21,749 nt of DNA from JAHFKM01 sp035655455 (lineage in GTDB: Archaea > Nanobdellota > Nanobdellia > SCGC-AAA011-G17 > GW2011-AR18), in assembly GCA_035655455.1 (NCBI GenBank), contig DASRUL010000030.1:1-21749 (forward strand). Reading direction: 5' to 3'. The translations under genes and the position numbers were made by a program. This document shows, in pieces, positions 14,249 to 21,749 of this stretch; position 1 is the first letter of the stretch; each line of letters opens with the position of its first letter. Under the pieces are notes generated by a model. The model saw nothing but the letters and a program-made list of their open reading frames with translations. It did not search any database and was not told the DNA's origin.

Positions 14249-14363
14249 TAAGAAAGTTTTTAAATGTAGAGTCCCCAAGAACCCCTTTTTTTATAATATA
14301 AATCTTTTTCTTAATTACTATAGAAGGTGCGCACGTGACATCAACCACAACCTTTTCAGCCAT
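14208..14363 (-). CDS. Small ORF with its 3' end rewritten by the MITE
   Basis: Fifty-one codons from ATG 14363 begin MAEKVVVDVTCAPSIVIKKK and run into the MITE, which supplies the last residues (SNCLAQKCLFKKI) and the stop. If the MITE and one target copy are removed, the frame would instead end NFLRKLFK followed by TGA after a few codons. I do not recognise the protein. A TATA-like TTTTAAAG lies near 14425-14432. It is 79 bases downstream of the PRC-barrel gene in the same direction. Confidence 0.35.
   Translation of the reverse strand: MAEKVVVDVTCAPSIVIKKKIYIIKKGVLGDSTFKNFLSNCLAQKCLFKKI
14249..14256. repeat. Target-site duplication of the MITE, right copy
   Basis: TAAGAAAG, identical to 14127-14134, directly follows the right terminal inverted repeat. 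Confidence 0.75.
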
Positions 14364-14442
14364 TTTTACAAAAGCGATAGAATCCCACACCCAGAGCAGT
14401 CAAACCTCTTCAAAAAAAAGATCACTTTAAAATAAGAAGGAA

Positions 14443-14703
14443 TTAGATAATATCTTCCTCAGCAACAACCACAAAGTCGCCTAAAGCAACAACCGCACTA
14501 AAGGGGATCAACGCCTCATTGTTCTTTGTTCTTTCCAAATCAAGACCTTCACAATACCCAGTCGTGTTTTTCAAGACCAACTGCAATAACTCACCTGTCT
14601 TCACCTCGAAGACAACGTTAGAAACGTCCCCAAAAATCTTCCCAGTCTTTGTCACAACCCTCTTTCCCATCAAGTGCCGCGCACTCTTCTTCTCTTCATC
14701 CAT
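14443..14703 (-). CDS. PRC-barrel domain protein
   Basis: About 86 residues from ATG 14703; TTG 14715 is a weaker option. After a charged lead (MDEEKKSARH) comes a complete PRC barrel: LMGKRVVTKTGKIFGDVSNVVFEVKTGELLQLVLKN, then ALIPFSAVVALGDFVVVAEED. In archaea such small PRC-barrel proteins are widespread and have been linked to RNA handling and to cell division, so the exact role is open. A TATA-like CTTTATAAAC lies about 50 bases upstream. The predicted leader of about 22 bases contains the Shine-Dalgarno-like GGAAGGAG, so this gene, unlike most here, appears to have a leadered transcript. Confidence 0.85.
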   Translation of the reverse strand: MDEEKKSARHLMGKRVVTKTGKIFGDVSNVVFEVKTGELLQLVLKNTTGYCEGLDLERTKNNEALIPFSAVVALGDFVVVAEEDII

Positions 14704-14814
14704 TTTCTCTTTCAACTCCTTCCTTTTCCAGCCTCAGCCATCACTAGTTTATAAAGATTTCTAGGATTTCACACCCACATACCAACCCTTCTAATTAACC
14801 ATAGCTTTCTAACT

Positions 14815-15018
14815 TTATAAGAAAACAGGCACGATAGAAGGCCAAAATATCTTCGCCGCAACAACCAACCCCACCAAGAACACCAAAATCAAAATAATCG
14901 TTTTTACCCTATCCCTAAACAACCGCGAAACGTAGAGAAATATCAAAACAACCCCTATTCCCAACAAGAAAAAGATTATTTTTTGAGAGGAGAAGTACTG
15001 AGATAGAGTTGAAACCAT
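14815..15018 (-). CDS. Small two-helix membrane protein
   Basis: A 67-residue protein with two clear membrane helices, roughly 14-31 (IIFFLLGIGVVLIFLYV) and 40-57 (TIILILVFLVGLVVAAKI), joined by the basic turn SRLFRDRVK. The basic loop predicts both ends outside. There are no conserved motifs I can name. A TATA box (CTTTATTAAAG) is centred 27 bases before the ATG. It is the first gene left of the candidate origin. Confidence 0.65.
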   Translation of the reverse strand: MVSTLSQYFSSQKIIFFLLGIGVVLIFLYVSRLFRDRVKTIILILVFLVGLVVAAKIFWPSIVPVFL

Positions 15019-15064
15019 CCTCTTTTTTAGAGGGCATCTTTAATAAAGTTTTCTAAATCTCTTA

Positions 15065-15093
15065 CCCACCCCCACCTTCATTTCCTCTGGAAC
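15065..15093 (-). promoter_or_regulatory. ORB-like initiator box 1
   Basis: Read on the minus strand it begins GTTCCAGAGGAAATGAAGG and continues into a G-rich tract. This is close to the archaeal origin-recognition-box pattern of TCCA, two bases, GGAAA, a short spacer and a G string. The G string points away from the AT-rich stretch. Confidence 0.5.
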
Positions 15094-15415
15094 AATGGAA
15101 ATCTTTTTTTAGGTAAGAGGAGGCGTTGCCTTGAGCTATACTCTCTTAAACTAGTTTGTTTGGTTCTTTTTATCCTTTTTTATTATCTCTTTAATTTTTC
15201 AATCTTTAATTTAAATTTGGTTTCTTTTCTGTTCTTTTTTAGAAATAAAGAGAATTATTTTTTATTTTTTGTTATTGTATTATAAATTTTTCTCTATTAT
15301 AATATATATTATATTATATAATTAATAGGATATTTATATTTAATAAGATATAAGTTTAGATTTTTCTTTTCACAAAACAATCTTTTCTTTAACATCCTCA
15401 CTCAACAACACAAAA

Positions 15416-15424
15416 CTTAAAATA
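15416..15424 (+). promoter_or_regulatory. TATA box of the orc1-polB-polC operon
   Basis: CTTAAAATA is centred 48 bases before GTG 15468. It predicts a transcript start near 15447, within ORB-like box 2, and a leader of about 21 bases with AGGGGG as ribosome-binding site. Binding of Orc1 to the box would block its own promoter. Confidence 0.45.
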
Positions 15425-15427
15425 GGG

Positions 15428-15458
15428 GTTCCATCGGAAGAGCTGGTGTCAGGGGGAC
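15428..15458 (+). promoter_or_regulatory. ORB-like initiator box 2 over the orc1 promoter
   Basis: It reads GTTCCATCGGAAGAGCTGGT and then a spacer and GGGGG. It shares GTTCCA, GGAA and the distal G string with box 1 but is more degenerate. It is inverted relative to box 1, and its G string also points away from the AT-rich stretch. Confidence 0.35.
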
Positions 15459-15467
15459 ATAAAAAAA

Positions 15468-16676
15468 GTGGCTGATCTCAAAACCTTCTTTGAAGATTAC
15501 CTCACTAAGGAGCCTCTTTTCACCAACAAGAAAATCTTCCAAACCAATTACACCCCAGATACCATTCCTCATCGCGAAGAACAAATCAACACCCTCGCAG
15601 GCATCCTCGCGCCAGTTATCAGAGTAGAAAAGCCCTCCAATATCTTCATCTACGGAAAAACAGGCACAGGAAAAACCCTCATCACCACCTATGTCACCAA
15701 TAAACTTCAAGAACTCGCACGAGAAAAAGGCATTCCCATCCAATTCATCTACGTCAACTGCAAAATGAAGAGGGTCGCAGACACAGAATACAGGATCATC
15801 GCACAACTCGCCAAAGAGTTCGGCACAGACATTCCAGCAACAGGCCTTCCTACGGATGAAGTCTACAAAATCTTCCTTAAAAAAATAGACGAACAGAAAA
15901 AACTCCTCATCATTACCCTTGATGAAATCGATCAACTTATCAAAAAAGCAGGAGACGAAATCCTCTACAATTTAACACGAATTAACTCAGAACTCAAAAA
16001 CACAGAAATCGCCCTCATCGGCATCTCTAATGACCTTCTCTTTATGGATAACATCGACCCAAGAGTCAAGAGTTCCCTCAACGAAGAAGAAATTCTTTTT
16101 CCCCCATACAACGCGCTTCAAATCCTTGACATCCTCAAACAACGCTCCAAAGAAGGATTCAGAGAAAACACCGTCCAAGAAGGCGTTGTAGAAAAATGCG
16201 CAGCCTACGCCGCACGCGAACACGGAGACGCACGCAGAGCGCTTGAACTTTTAAGGGTCGCCGGGGAACTCGCAGAACGCAAAAACAAAAACAAACTCAC
16301 TATCGAGGACATCGACGAAGCAGAAGAAAAAATCGAACGCGACAAAGTCCTTGAAGTCATCCACACCCAACCCAAACATTCCCAACTTACCTTACTGGCT
16401 ATTCTCAAAATCTCGGAGCTCACCAAAGAGCAAGTTCTCACAGGAGAGGCTTACGACATTTACAGAGAACTCTGCCCGCCAGTGCGACTCAAGCCCCTCA
16501 CCCAACGCCGCATCTCAGATATCATCGCAGAACTCGACATGCTCGGCATCATCAACGCTAAGGTTATCTCCAAAGGAAGATATGGAAGAACCAGAGAAAT
16601 CAAACTCGCCATTCCTCCCTCCACTATCGCCAACATCAAGAGATCCCTTGAAGAAGGACTTAACCTCACTCTATGA
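15468..16676 (+). CDS. orc1: Orc1/Cdc6 replication initiator
   Basis: A 402-residue AAA+ initiator that recognises the origin and helps load the MCM helicase. Walker A is GKTGTGKT (63-70), Walker B LIITLDEID (147-155), sensor 1 N188 in LIGISNDL, the arginine-finger region DPRVKSSL (197-204), and sensor 2 GDARRA (253-258). The C-terminal winged helix (about 300-400) includes LTQRRISDIIAELDMLGII and GRYGRTREIKLAI, expected to contact ORB DNA. The GTG at 15468 has AGGGGG upstream at an 11-base spacing. The stop overlaps the polB start (ATGA), so the genes are coupled. A candidate origin lies directly upstream. Confidence 0.96.
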   Translation: MADLKTFFEDYLTKEPLFTNKKIFQTNYTPDTIPHREEQINTLAGILAPVIRVEKPSNIFIYGKTGTGKTLITTYVTNKLQELAREKGIPIQFIYVNCKMKRVADTEYRIIAQLAKEFGTDIPATGLPTDEVYKIFLKKIDEQKKLLIITLDEIDQLIKKAGDEILYNLTRINSELKNTEIALIGISNDLLFMDNIDPRVKSSLNEEEILFPPYNALQILDILKQRSKEGFRENTVQEGVVEKCAAYAAREHGDARRALELLRVAGELAERKNKNKLTIEDIDEAEEKIERDKVLEVIHTQPKHSQLTLLAILKISELTKEQVLTGEAYDIYRELCPPVRLKPLTQRRISDIIAELDMLGIINAKVISKGRYGRTREIKLAIPPSTIANIKRSLEEGLNLTL

Positions 16677-18208
16677 ACAAACAAGAAATCATCAGCAACC
16701 TTCTCGAGAGGCATATCCTTATCACACCAGACCTTCTCGCTCACCTTCCCGAAGATATCGACAGCCAATATCTTCTCGAGCTCGCGACAAAACATCTTAC
16801 CCAACCCCATCTTGTTCTCAACAAAGAAATCTACTCCACCTATACTGAAAACACCGTTCTCCTCCAAGAACCCCCCGCTCAACTACACCCCCCGCAACGG
16901 CCTCTTCCAACAACAGAAACGCAGCCTTTTCCCAATGAGGCGCGCGTCACTATCCTCAAATCCTACACCAAAGAACCAACAACGCCCAGCGTCCAAGACT
17001 TTGTCAACTACTTCAAGAGTAGATACGAGGCACTCAAAAAAATCCTCCTTGGCAGACCAGAACTCCAAAACAGCATCTCCATCAGCAGAGCCTCCAAAAA
17101 ACCAGAACGAGAACACGTCAGTATCATCGGCATGATCACAGAAAAAAATACAACAAAAAACGGCAATATCATGCTTACTGTAGAAGACCCAACAGGAACT
17201 ATCAAAGTTTTAATCACAAAAACCAAACAAGATCTCATAGAACAAGCGCAAGACCTTGTTCTCGACGAGGTGATCGGGATTGTCGGCACCACAGGAAACG
17301 CCATCCTCTTCTGCAATACCTTTCTTTATCCAGACGTGCCTCTCACCCACGAACTCAAAAAATCGCCAGACGAAGTTTACGCGGTCTTTGTCAGCGATAT
17401 CCACTTCGGCATCAAGAGCTTTCTCGAAGAAGATTTCACAAAATTCATTCAATGGCTCAACGGCGAATACGGAACAGAACAGCAACGCGACATCGCAAAA
17501 AAAGTACGCTACCTCTTCGTAGTCGGAGATATTGTCGAAGGCGTCGGTATTTATCCAGGCCAAGACGAGGACCTCAACCTCCTCGATATCTATCAACAAT
17601 ACGAACTCGCAACACATTACTTCTCTCAAATTCCAAGGCACATCAACATCATCATCTGTGGGGGAAACCATGACGCCATGCGCATCGCAGAACCACAACC
17701 TCTCTTTGACCCAAAAATCTCCAAAGGATTCTACACCCTCCCAAACATGACCATTGTCAGCAACCCCTCTCTTGTTAATATCCACGCCTCAGAGTACTTC
17801 CCAGGATTCAACGTCCTCCTCTACCATGGTTTTAGCCTTACCTACTACGCGGACAATGTTCCCAGTATCAGACAACGAGGAGGACAAGACCGTTGCGATT
17901 TAATTCTTAAGTTTTACCTCCAACGCAGACACCTCGCACCCACTCACGGCTCAACCCCTTACTTCCCAGACTCGCTCCAAGACCCCCTTGTCATTGACAC
18001 TGTTCCAGACATTCTCGTTACAGGACACATTCACCGCATTGTTGCGGGAACCTACAGAAACGTGACAATCCTCAACAGCTCCTGCTGGGTTACCCAATCT
18101 GAAAATCAAGCACGGCGAGGAATCGTTCCCGACCCAGCAAAAATCCCACTCATCAACCTCAAAACAAGAGAAATCAAAATCATGAACTTCAGAAGCGACC
18201 ATGACTGA
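16673..18208 (+). CDS. polB: DNA polymerase D small subunit DP1
   Basis: A 511-residue exonuclease subunit of the archaeal replicative polymerase D. The N-terminal helical part and a Pro-rich linker (65-90) lead to an OB fold (about 148-225) with VSIIGMITEKN and IMLTVEDPTGTIKVL. The calcineurin-like phosphodiesterase domain carries all metal motifs: D242 and H244 (FVSDIHFG), D286 (VVGDIVEG), N332-H333 (GGNHDAM), H385 (LYHGFS), and H452/H454 (TGHIHR). It should therefore be an active 3'-5' proofreading nuclease, unlike the dead eukaryotic B-subunits. The length is shorter than in Pyrococcus because the N-terminal region is reduced. It overlaps orc1 by four bases and polC by eight. Confidence 0.96.
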   Translation: MNKQEIISNLLERHILITPDLLAHLPEDIDSQYLLELATKHLTQPHLVLNKEIYSTYTENTVLLQEPPAQLHPPQRPLPTTETQPFPNEARVTILKSYTKEPTTPSVQDFVNYFKSRYEALKKILLGRPELQNSISISRASKKPEREHVSIIGMITEKNTTKNGNIMLTVEDPTGTIKVLITKTKQDLIEQAQDLVLDEVIGIVGTTGNAILFCNTFLYPDVPLTHELKKSPDEVYAVFVSDIHFGIKSFLEEDFTKFIQWLNGEYGTEQQRDIAKKVRYLFVVGDIVEGVGIYPGQDEDLNLLDIYQQYELATHYFSQIPRHINIIICGGNHDAMRIAEPQPLFDPKISKGFYTLPNMTIVSNPSLVNIHASEYFPGFNVLLYHGFSLTYYADNVPSIRQRGGQDRCDLILKFYLQRRHLAPTHGSTPYFPDSLQDPLVIDTVPDILVTGHIHRIVAGTYRNVTILNSSCWVTQSENQARRGIVPDPAKIPLINLKTREIKIMNFRSDHD

Positions 18209-21200
18209 CAAAAGCCAATCTATGGAGCAGTACTTCGCAGCGCTTGATGCAGGCGTCAAGCGCTGCTACGCAGCAGCAGAACAAGCACGCAGCCAAGGAT
18301 TTGATCCTGTCACAACAGTAAGCATACCTCTTGCCAAAAACATGGCAGAACGCGTCGAAGGCCTCGTATCAGTCGCAGCTCCAGCACTCAAAAACTCGGG
18401 CCTCAGCCAGCGTATCATAACACTTGAACAGATCCACGGAACACAAAACTGGAAAATCGCCTTCCTCGTCAGCCTCGAAGTCAGCCAACAAAAATTCTGC
18501 ACCTTCCAAGACCAGCGAGAAGCCATGGAAGTAGGCATGCGCGTCGGCCTCGCCTACATCACCAACGGTGTTGTTTCCTCTCCACTTGAAGGATTCATCA
18601 GACTAGAAGTAAAAAAAAGAAAAGATGGACAAGATTATTTGTGCCTCTACTTTGGAGGACCAATCAGAAGCGCAGGAACAACAGCAACCTGCATCTTCGT
18701 CGCAGTCTGTGATTATGTCAGGCTGAACATGGGCTACAAGAGCTATGACCCAACGGAAGACGAAATCAAACGCACCTACTCGGAAATGGAATATTATCAC
18801 GAAAGGGTCACCAACCTCCAATACTTTCCCTCAGAACAAGAAGCAGCATTCCTCACAAGGCACCTCCCTCTTCAAATTGATGGAGACCCCAGCGAAAAGA
18901 TAGAAGCCCCTAACTACAAAGACCTACCACGCGTCAGCACAAACTTCCTGAGAAATGGATTCTGCCTTGTCATGGCGGAAGGCCTTAGCCAAAAATTCTC
19001 CAAGTTCTGGGGAAAATTCTCTAAATGGTATCAGGAAATAGGGATGAGTCATTGGGTTTTTCTCGAAGACTTCGTCAAACTCCAGAAGGACATCAAGAGC
19101 AAGGGCGCAGCAAAAAAAGATACTGCCCTCAAAATCCTTCCAGATTACACCTACATCAAAGACCTCGTCGCAGGAAGACCAATCTTAGGACACCCCCTTA
19201 GAGCAGGCGCCTTCAGGCTTCGCTATGGAAGAACCCGCACCTCAGGCTTCTCCTCAGACGCACTCCACCCAGCCACAATGCACATCCTCGACAATTATAT
19301 AGCAATCGGAACACAACTCAAGAGCGAACGACCAGGCAAAGCAACGGTCATCAGCAGCTGCGACACCATTGAAGGACCAATCGTCAAACTTAAAGACGGC
19401 AGCGTCGTTCTCGTGGAAGACATCGAGACCGCAAAAAAAATAAACAAAGACGTCGAGGAAATCCTCTTTGCAGGAGACATCCTCATCAATTACGGAGACT
19501 TTCTCAACAGGGGCCACGTCCTCGCACCAGCAGGATACTGCAATGAATGGTGGGCACTTGAGTTCGAGCAAGCACTCGGAACAAACACCACCCTCTATGA
19601 ACACCTTTTAAAAAACCCAGCCACAACTTTTGTCAGCTGCCAAGAAGCTGTCACCCTCTCAAAAACTTACAACATTCCCCTTCATCCCCGATACACCTAC
19701 CACTGGGCAGACCTCACCAAAGAACACCTTGCAGCCCTCGCAACATGGCTCGACCACGCAGTCACCAAGCCCAATAAGATTATCATTCCCTTTACCTCCT
19801 TCTCAAAAAAAGAACCAATCAACGACCCAAAACGAGCACTCGAACTCTTAGGCTTACCACATAAGTTTGTAACCAACGAATACGTCGTTATCGAAGAAGA
19901 CTGGGCTCAAGCACTCAGAGCGAGCCTTGGCTTTTTAACAAAAGCCTACTCACTCAAAAACCTTCTTCAAAAACTTGAGCAAGACAAACCCCTCCTTGAT
20001 ATTCTCAACGAGATTTCAGAAGTACCCCTCAGAGACAAGTCAGGGCTGTACATCGGCACGCGCATGGGCAGACCAGAAAAAGCAAAGATGCGCAAACTCA
20101 CAGGAACACCACACTCCCTCTTTCCTGTCGGAACAGAAGGAGGAAGACTCAGATCCTTCCAAAGCGCACTCAAGGCAGGAACAGTCACCGCAGACTTCGC
20201 GCTTTTCTACTGCGCTCAATGCCAGCGCAGAGAAATAGGAAGAACCTGCATCATCTGCAATCAACCCACACAACCCCACTACCACTGCAAGACCTGCGGC
20301 ATCATCAACAAACAATGCGCCCATGATCCTCTCACTTACGCGAACATCGCCTTTGACATCAATGAGTATTACAACGCAACACTCAAGAGACTCGGCCTTC
20401 GCAACGCACCCCCCCTTGTCAAAGGCGTTCGCGGCGTCTCAAACAAAGATCACTACCCCGAGCCACTCGCCAAGGGTATCCTCAGGGCAGCACACAACAT
20501 CTACGTCAACAAAGACGGAACCACCCGCTATGACATGACAGAAATGGCAATCACCCACTTCAAACCCAAAGAAATCGGAACAAGCATTGAACAACTCAAA
20601 GAACTTGGATATATCACTGACTGTTACGGAAACGAACTTACGAATCAAGAACAAATTCTCGAACTCAAATGCCAAGACCTTATCCTTCCCGCATGCCCAG
20701 ACTCCCAAGACGAACCAGCAGACCAAGTACTTTTAAACGTCGCTAATTTTGTCGATGATCTTTTAGAAAAATTCTACCATCAACCAAGATTTTATAACCT
20801 CAAGGCCAAACAAGACCTCGTAGGACACCTAGTCATCGGATTAAGCCCACACACCGCAGCAGGCATCGTCTCTCGAATCATCGGCTTCTCAAAGACACAA
20901 GGGATGTTTGCCCATCCTTTGTTGCATAGTATTATGCGGAGAGACGTAGATGGTGATGAGGCTGGAGTCATGCTCCTTATGGATGCATTCCTAAATTTTT
21001 CAAGAGAATTGCTAAGCAACCATCGCGGAGCGACCCAAGACGAACCCCTTGTTCTCACTTCTCATCTTGTTCCGACAGAAGTAGATGATATGGTTTTTGA
21101 TATGGATACTGTTTTCAAGTATCCTCTTGAATTGTATGAAGCAGCGGAATCTTACAAGCCAGCATCAGAAGTCAAAATTGAAACACTTAAGTCCAGGCTT

Positions 21201-21695
21201 AAAACTCCAGCACAATATGAAGGATATGGCTTCACCCATCATACAAACGATATCAACGCAGGCGTCAGATGCAGCAGCTACAAGACCATTCCCAACATGG
21301 AAGGCAAAGTTCTCGGCCAGATGCGTCTCGCAGAAAAACTCAGAGCAGTAGACACAGCAGATGTCGCAAGGCTTGTCATCGAACGACACTTCATCAGAGA
21401 CATCAAAGGAAATCTCAGAAAGTTCTCTATGCAGGAATTCAGGTGCGTTGATTGCAACAAAAAATACAGAAGACCACCTCTCAAAAGCATATGCCTCGAA
21501 TGCAGCGGAAAATTGTTGTTCACCATCTCAGAAGGATCCGTCATCAAATACTTAGAGCCATGCATCAGCCTCGCGGAAAAATACGAGCTACCCGCTTATT
21601 TAAAACAAACACTAGAACTCACCAAACAACGTATCGAACTCTACTTCGGAAAGGAAAAAGACAGACAAGAAGGCCTAGGAAAATGGTTCGGCTGA
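18201..21695 (+). CDS. polC: DNA polymerase D large subunit DP2
   Basis: An 1164-residue catalytic subunit of polymerase D. It has the two-barrel polymerase core; the catalytic aspartates are D917 and D919 in VDGDEAGVMLLMD. A zinc site is formed by C671, C674, C683 and C686, followed by the CKTC knuckle at 696-699. A C-terminal zinc ribbon uses C1082, C1085, C1098 and C1101. The last residues, QEGLGKWFG, match the PCNA-interacting pattern Q-x-x-L-x-x-aromatic-aromatic. No intein interrupts this gene, although DP2 is a common intein host. It is about 100 residues shorter than in Pyrococcus. Translation is coupled to polB by the overlap ATGACTGA. Codons end mostly in C or A. Confidence 0.96.
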   Translation: MTDKSQSMEQYFAALDAGVKRCYAAAEQARSQGFDPVTTVSIPLAKNMAERVEGLVSVAAPALKNSGLSQRIITLEQIHGTQNWKIAFLVSLEVSQQKFCTFQDQREAMEVGMRVGLAYITNGVVSSPLEGFIRLEVKKRKDGQDYLCLYFGGPIRSAGTTATCIFVAVCDYVRLNMGYKSYDPTEDEIKRTYSEMEYYHERVTNLQYFPSEQEAAFLTRHLPLQIDGDPSEKIEAPNYKDLPRVSTNFLRNGFCLVMAEGLSQKFSKFWGKFSKWYQEIGMSHWVFLEDFVKLQKDIKSKGAAKKDTALKILPDYTYIKDLVAGRPILGHPLRAGAFRLRYGRTRTSGFSSDALHPATMHILDNYIAIGTQLKSERPGKATVISSCDTIEGPIVKLKDGSVVLVEDIETAKKINKDVEEILFAGDILINYGDFLNRGHVLAPAGYCNEWWALEFEQALGTNTTLYEHLLKNPATTFVSCQEAVTLSKTYNIPLHPRYTYHWADLTKEHLAALATWLDHAVTKPNKIIIPFTSFSKKEPINDPKRALELLGLPHKFVTNEYVVIEEDWAQALRASLGFLTKAYSLKNLLQKLEQDKPLLDILNEISEVPLRDKSGLYIGTRMGRPEKAKMRKLTGTPHSLFPVGTEGGRLRSFQSALKAGTVTADFALFYCAQCQRREIGRTCIICNQPTQPHYHCKTCGIINKQCAHDPLTYANIAFDINEYYNATLKRLGLRNAPPLVKGVRGVSNKDHYPEPLAKGILRAAHNIYVNKDGTTRYDMTEMAITHFKPKEIGTSIEQLKELGYITDCYGNELTNQEQILELKCQDLILPACPDSQDEPADQVLLNVANFVDDLLEKFYHQPRFYNLKAKQDLVGHLVIGLSPHTAAGIVSRIIGFSKTQGMFAHPLLHSIMRRDVDGDEAGVMLLMDAFLNFSRELLSNHRGATQDEPLVLTSHLVPTEVDDMVFDMDTVFKYPLELYEAAESYKPASEVKIETLKSRLKTPAQYEGYGFTHHTNDINAGVRCSSYKTIPNMEGKVLGQMRLAEKLRAVDTADVARLVIERHFIRDIKGNLRKFSMQEFRCVDCNKKYRRPPLKSICLECSGKLLFTISEGSVIKYLEPCISLAEKYELPAYLKQTLELTKQRIELYFGKEKDRQEGLGKWFG

Positions 21696-21704
21696 AATCC
21701 TTTG

Positions 21705-21749
21705 TTACATTAAACTCTCCTCTATCAACTTTTCAAATTCTTTTTCAAA
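21705..21749 (-). CDS. 3' end of a convergent gene leaving the window
   Basis: On the minus strand an open frame enters from the right edge and reads FEKEFEKLIEESLM before a TAA at 21705-21707. The charged helical end is a plausible protein C-terminus, ten bases from the end of polC. Only 14 codons are visible, so identity is unknown. Confidence 0.4.
   Translation of the reverse strand, partial: FEKEFEKLIEESLM

Larger units (their letters stand above)
15019..15467. other. Candidate replication origin region
   Basis: A 449-base gap without genes, directly upstream of orc1. It holds an ORB-like box at 15065-15093 (minus), a long stretch of extreme AT content (about 15150-15412, densest at 15276-15352), and a second ORB-like box in opposite orientation at 15428-15458. 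Inverted initiator boxes around an AT-rich unwinding region beside orc1/cdc6 and the polymerase D genes is the layout of the Pyrococcus origin. The lack of a base-skew switch across it speaks for caution. Confidence 0.5.

Noticed and set aside
14208..14390. Longer start (GTG 14390) for the small ORF
   Set aside because: ATG 14363 has a better start codon, and the nine extra residues (MWDSIAFVK) have no support.
15276..15352. Small genes in the AT-rich gap before orc1
   Set aside because: No frame of useful length or composition. The low-complexity AT stretch fits an unwinding region better.
18201..21695. Intein in DP2
   Set aside because: The protein reads through the catalytic and zinc motifs without block A, B, F or G signatures.

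Overview
The window looks like a chromosomal segment of a small-genome archaeon, most likely a DPANN lineage of the Woesearchaeota/Pacearchaeota kind. The evidence is an Orc1/Cdc6 initiator next to both subunits of DNA polymerase D, a membrane-anchored archaeal LonB, a PRC-barrel protein, an archaeal arginyl-tRNA synthetase, and a recurrent promoter layout with a TATA box 25-27 bases before the start codon (leaderless transcripts). No database search was run; family calls come from motifs.

Layout. 1-1107: possible structured RNA or inverted repeat, a methyltransferase and a small helical protein. 1108-5260: a variable-looking stretch with a Xer-type recombinase and a dif-like palindrome at its promoter, an unannotated 48-residue protein, a GT-A glycosyltransferase, and two winged-helix/coiled-coil genes. 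Each of those two genes is preceded by its own array of short direct repeats. 5268-8020: a possible SecB-like protein, argS, and a divergent conserved gene. 8100-8631: a MazEF-like toxin-antitoxin pair.

8650-13188 is the most unusual part. LonB is encoded in two separate genes. The upstream gene carries the LonB N-terminal half followed by an N-terminal intein half of 123 residues. The downstream gene starts with a 42-residue C-terminal intein half followed by the rest of LonB. Between them, in the same orientation and each with its own TATA box, lie a single-motif LAGLIDADG homing endonuclease with an in-frame TGA and two paralogous DUF433/DUF5615 toxin-antitoxin pairs. Protein trans-splicing would restore a LonB of normal length (about 624 residues). 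One of the two toxins has lost its first catalytic acidic motif.

13204-15018: a tiny membrane ORF, a cysteine-rich lipoprotein, a 114-bp MITE with perfect 14-bp terminal inverted repeats and an 8-bp target duplication, a small ORF whose 3' end the MITE rewrote, a PRC-barrel protein and a two-helix membrane protein. 15019-15467: a candidate replication origin, with two inverted ORB-like boxes flanking a very AT-rich stretch. 15468-21695: an overlapping operon orc1-polB-polC. The last 45 bases hold the 3' end of a convergent gene.

Genes left of the candidate origin (5.2-15.0 kb) run mostly on the minus strand and the replication operon runs on the plus strand, so transcription diverges from it. 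However, the plus strand is C-rich on both sides, which argues against a strong bidirectional origin there.
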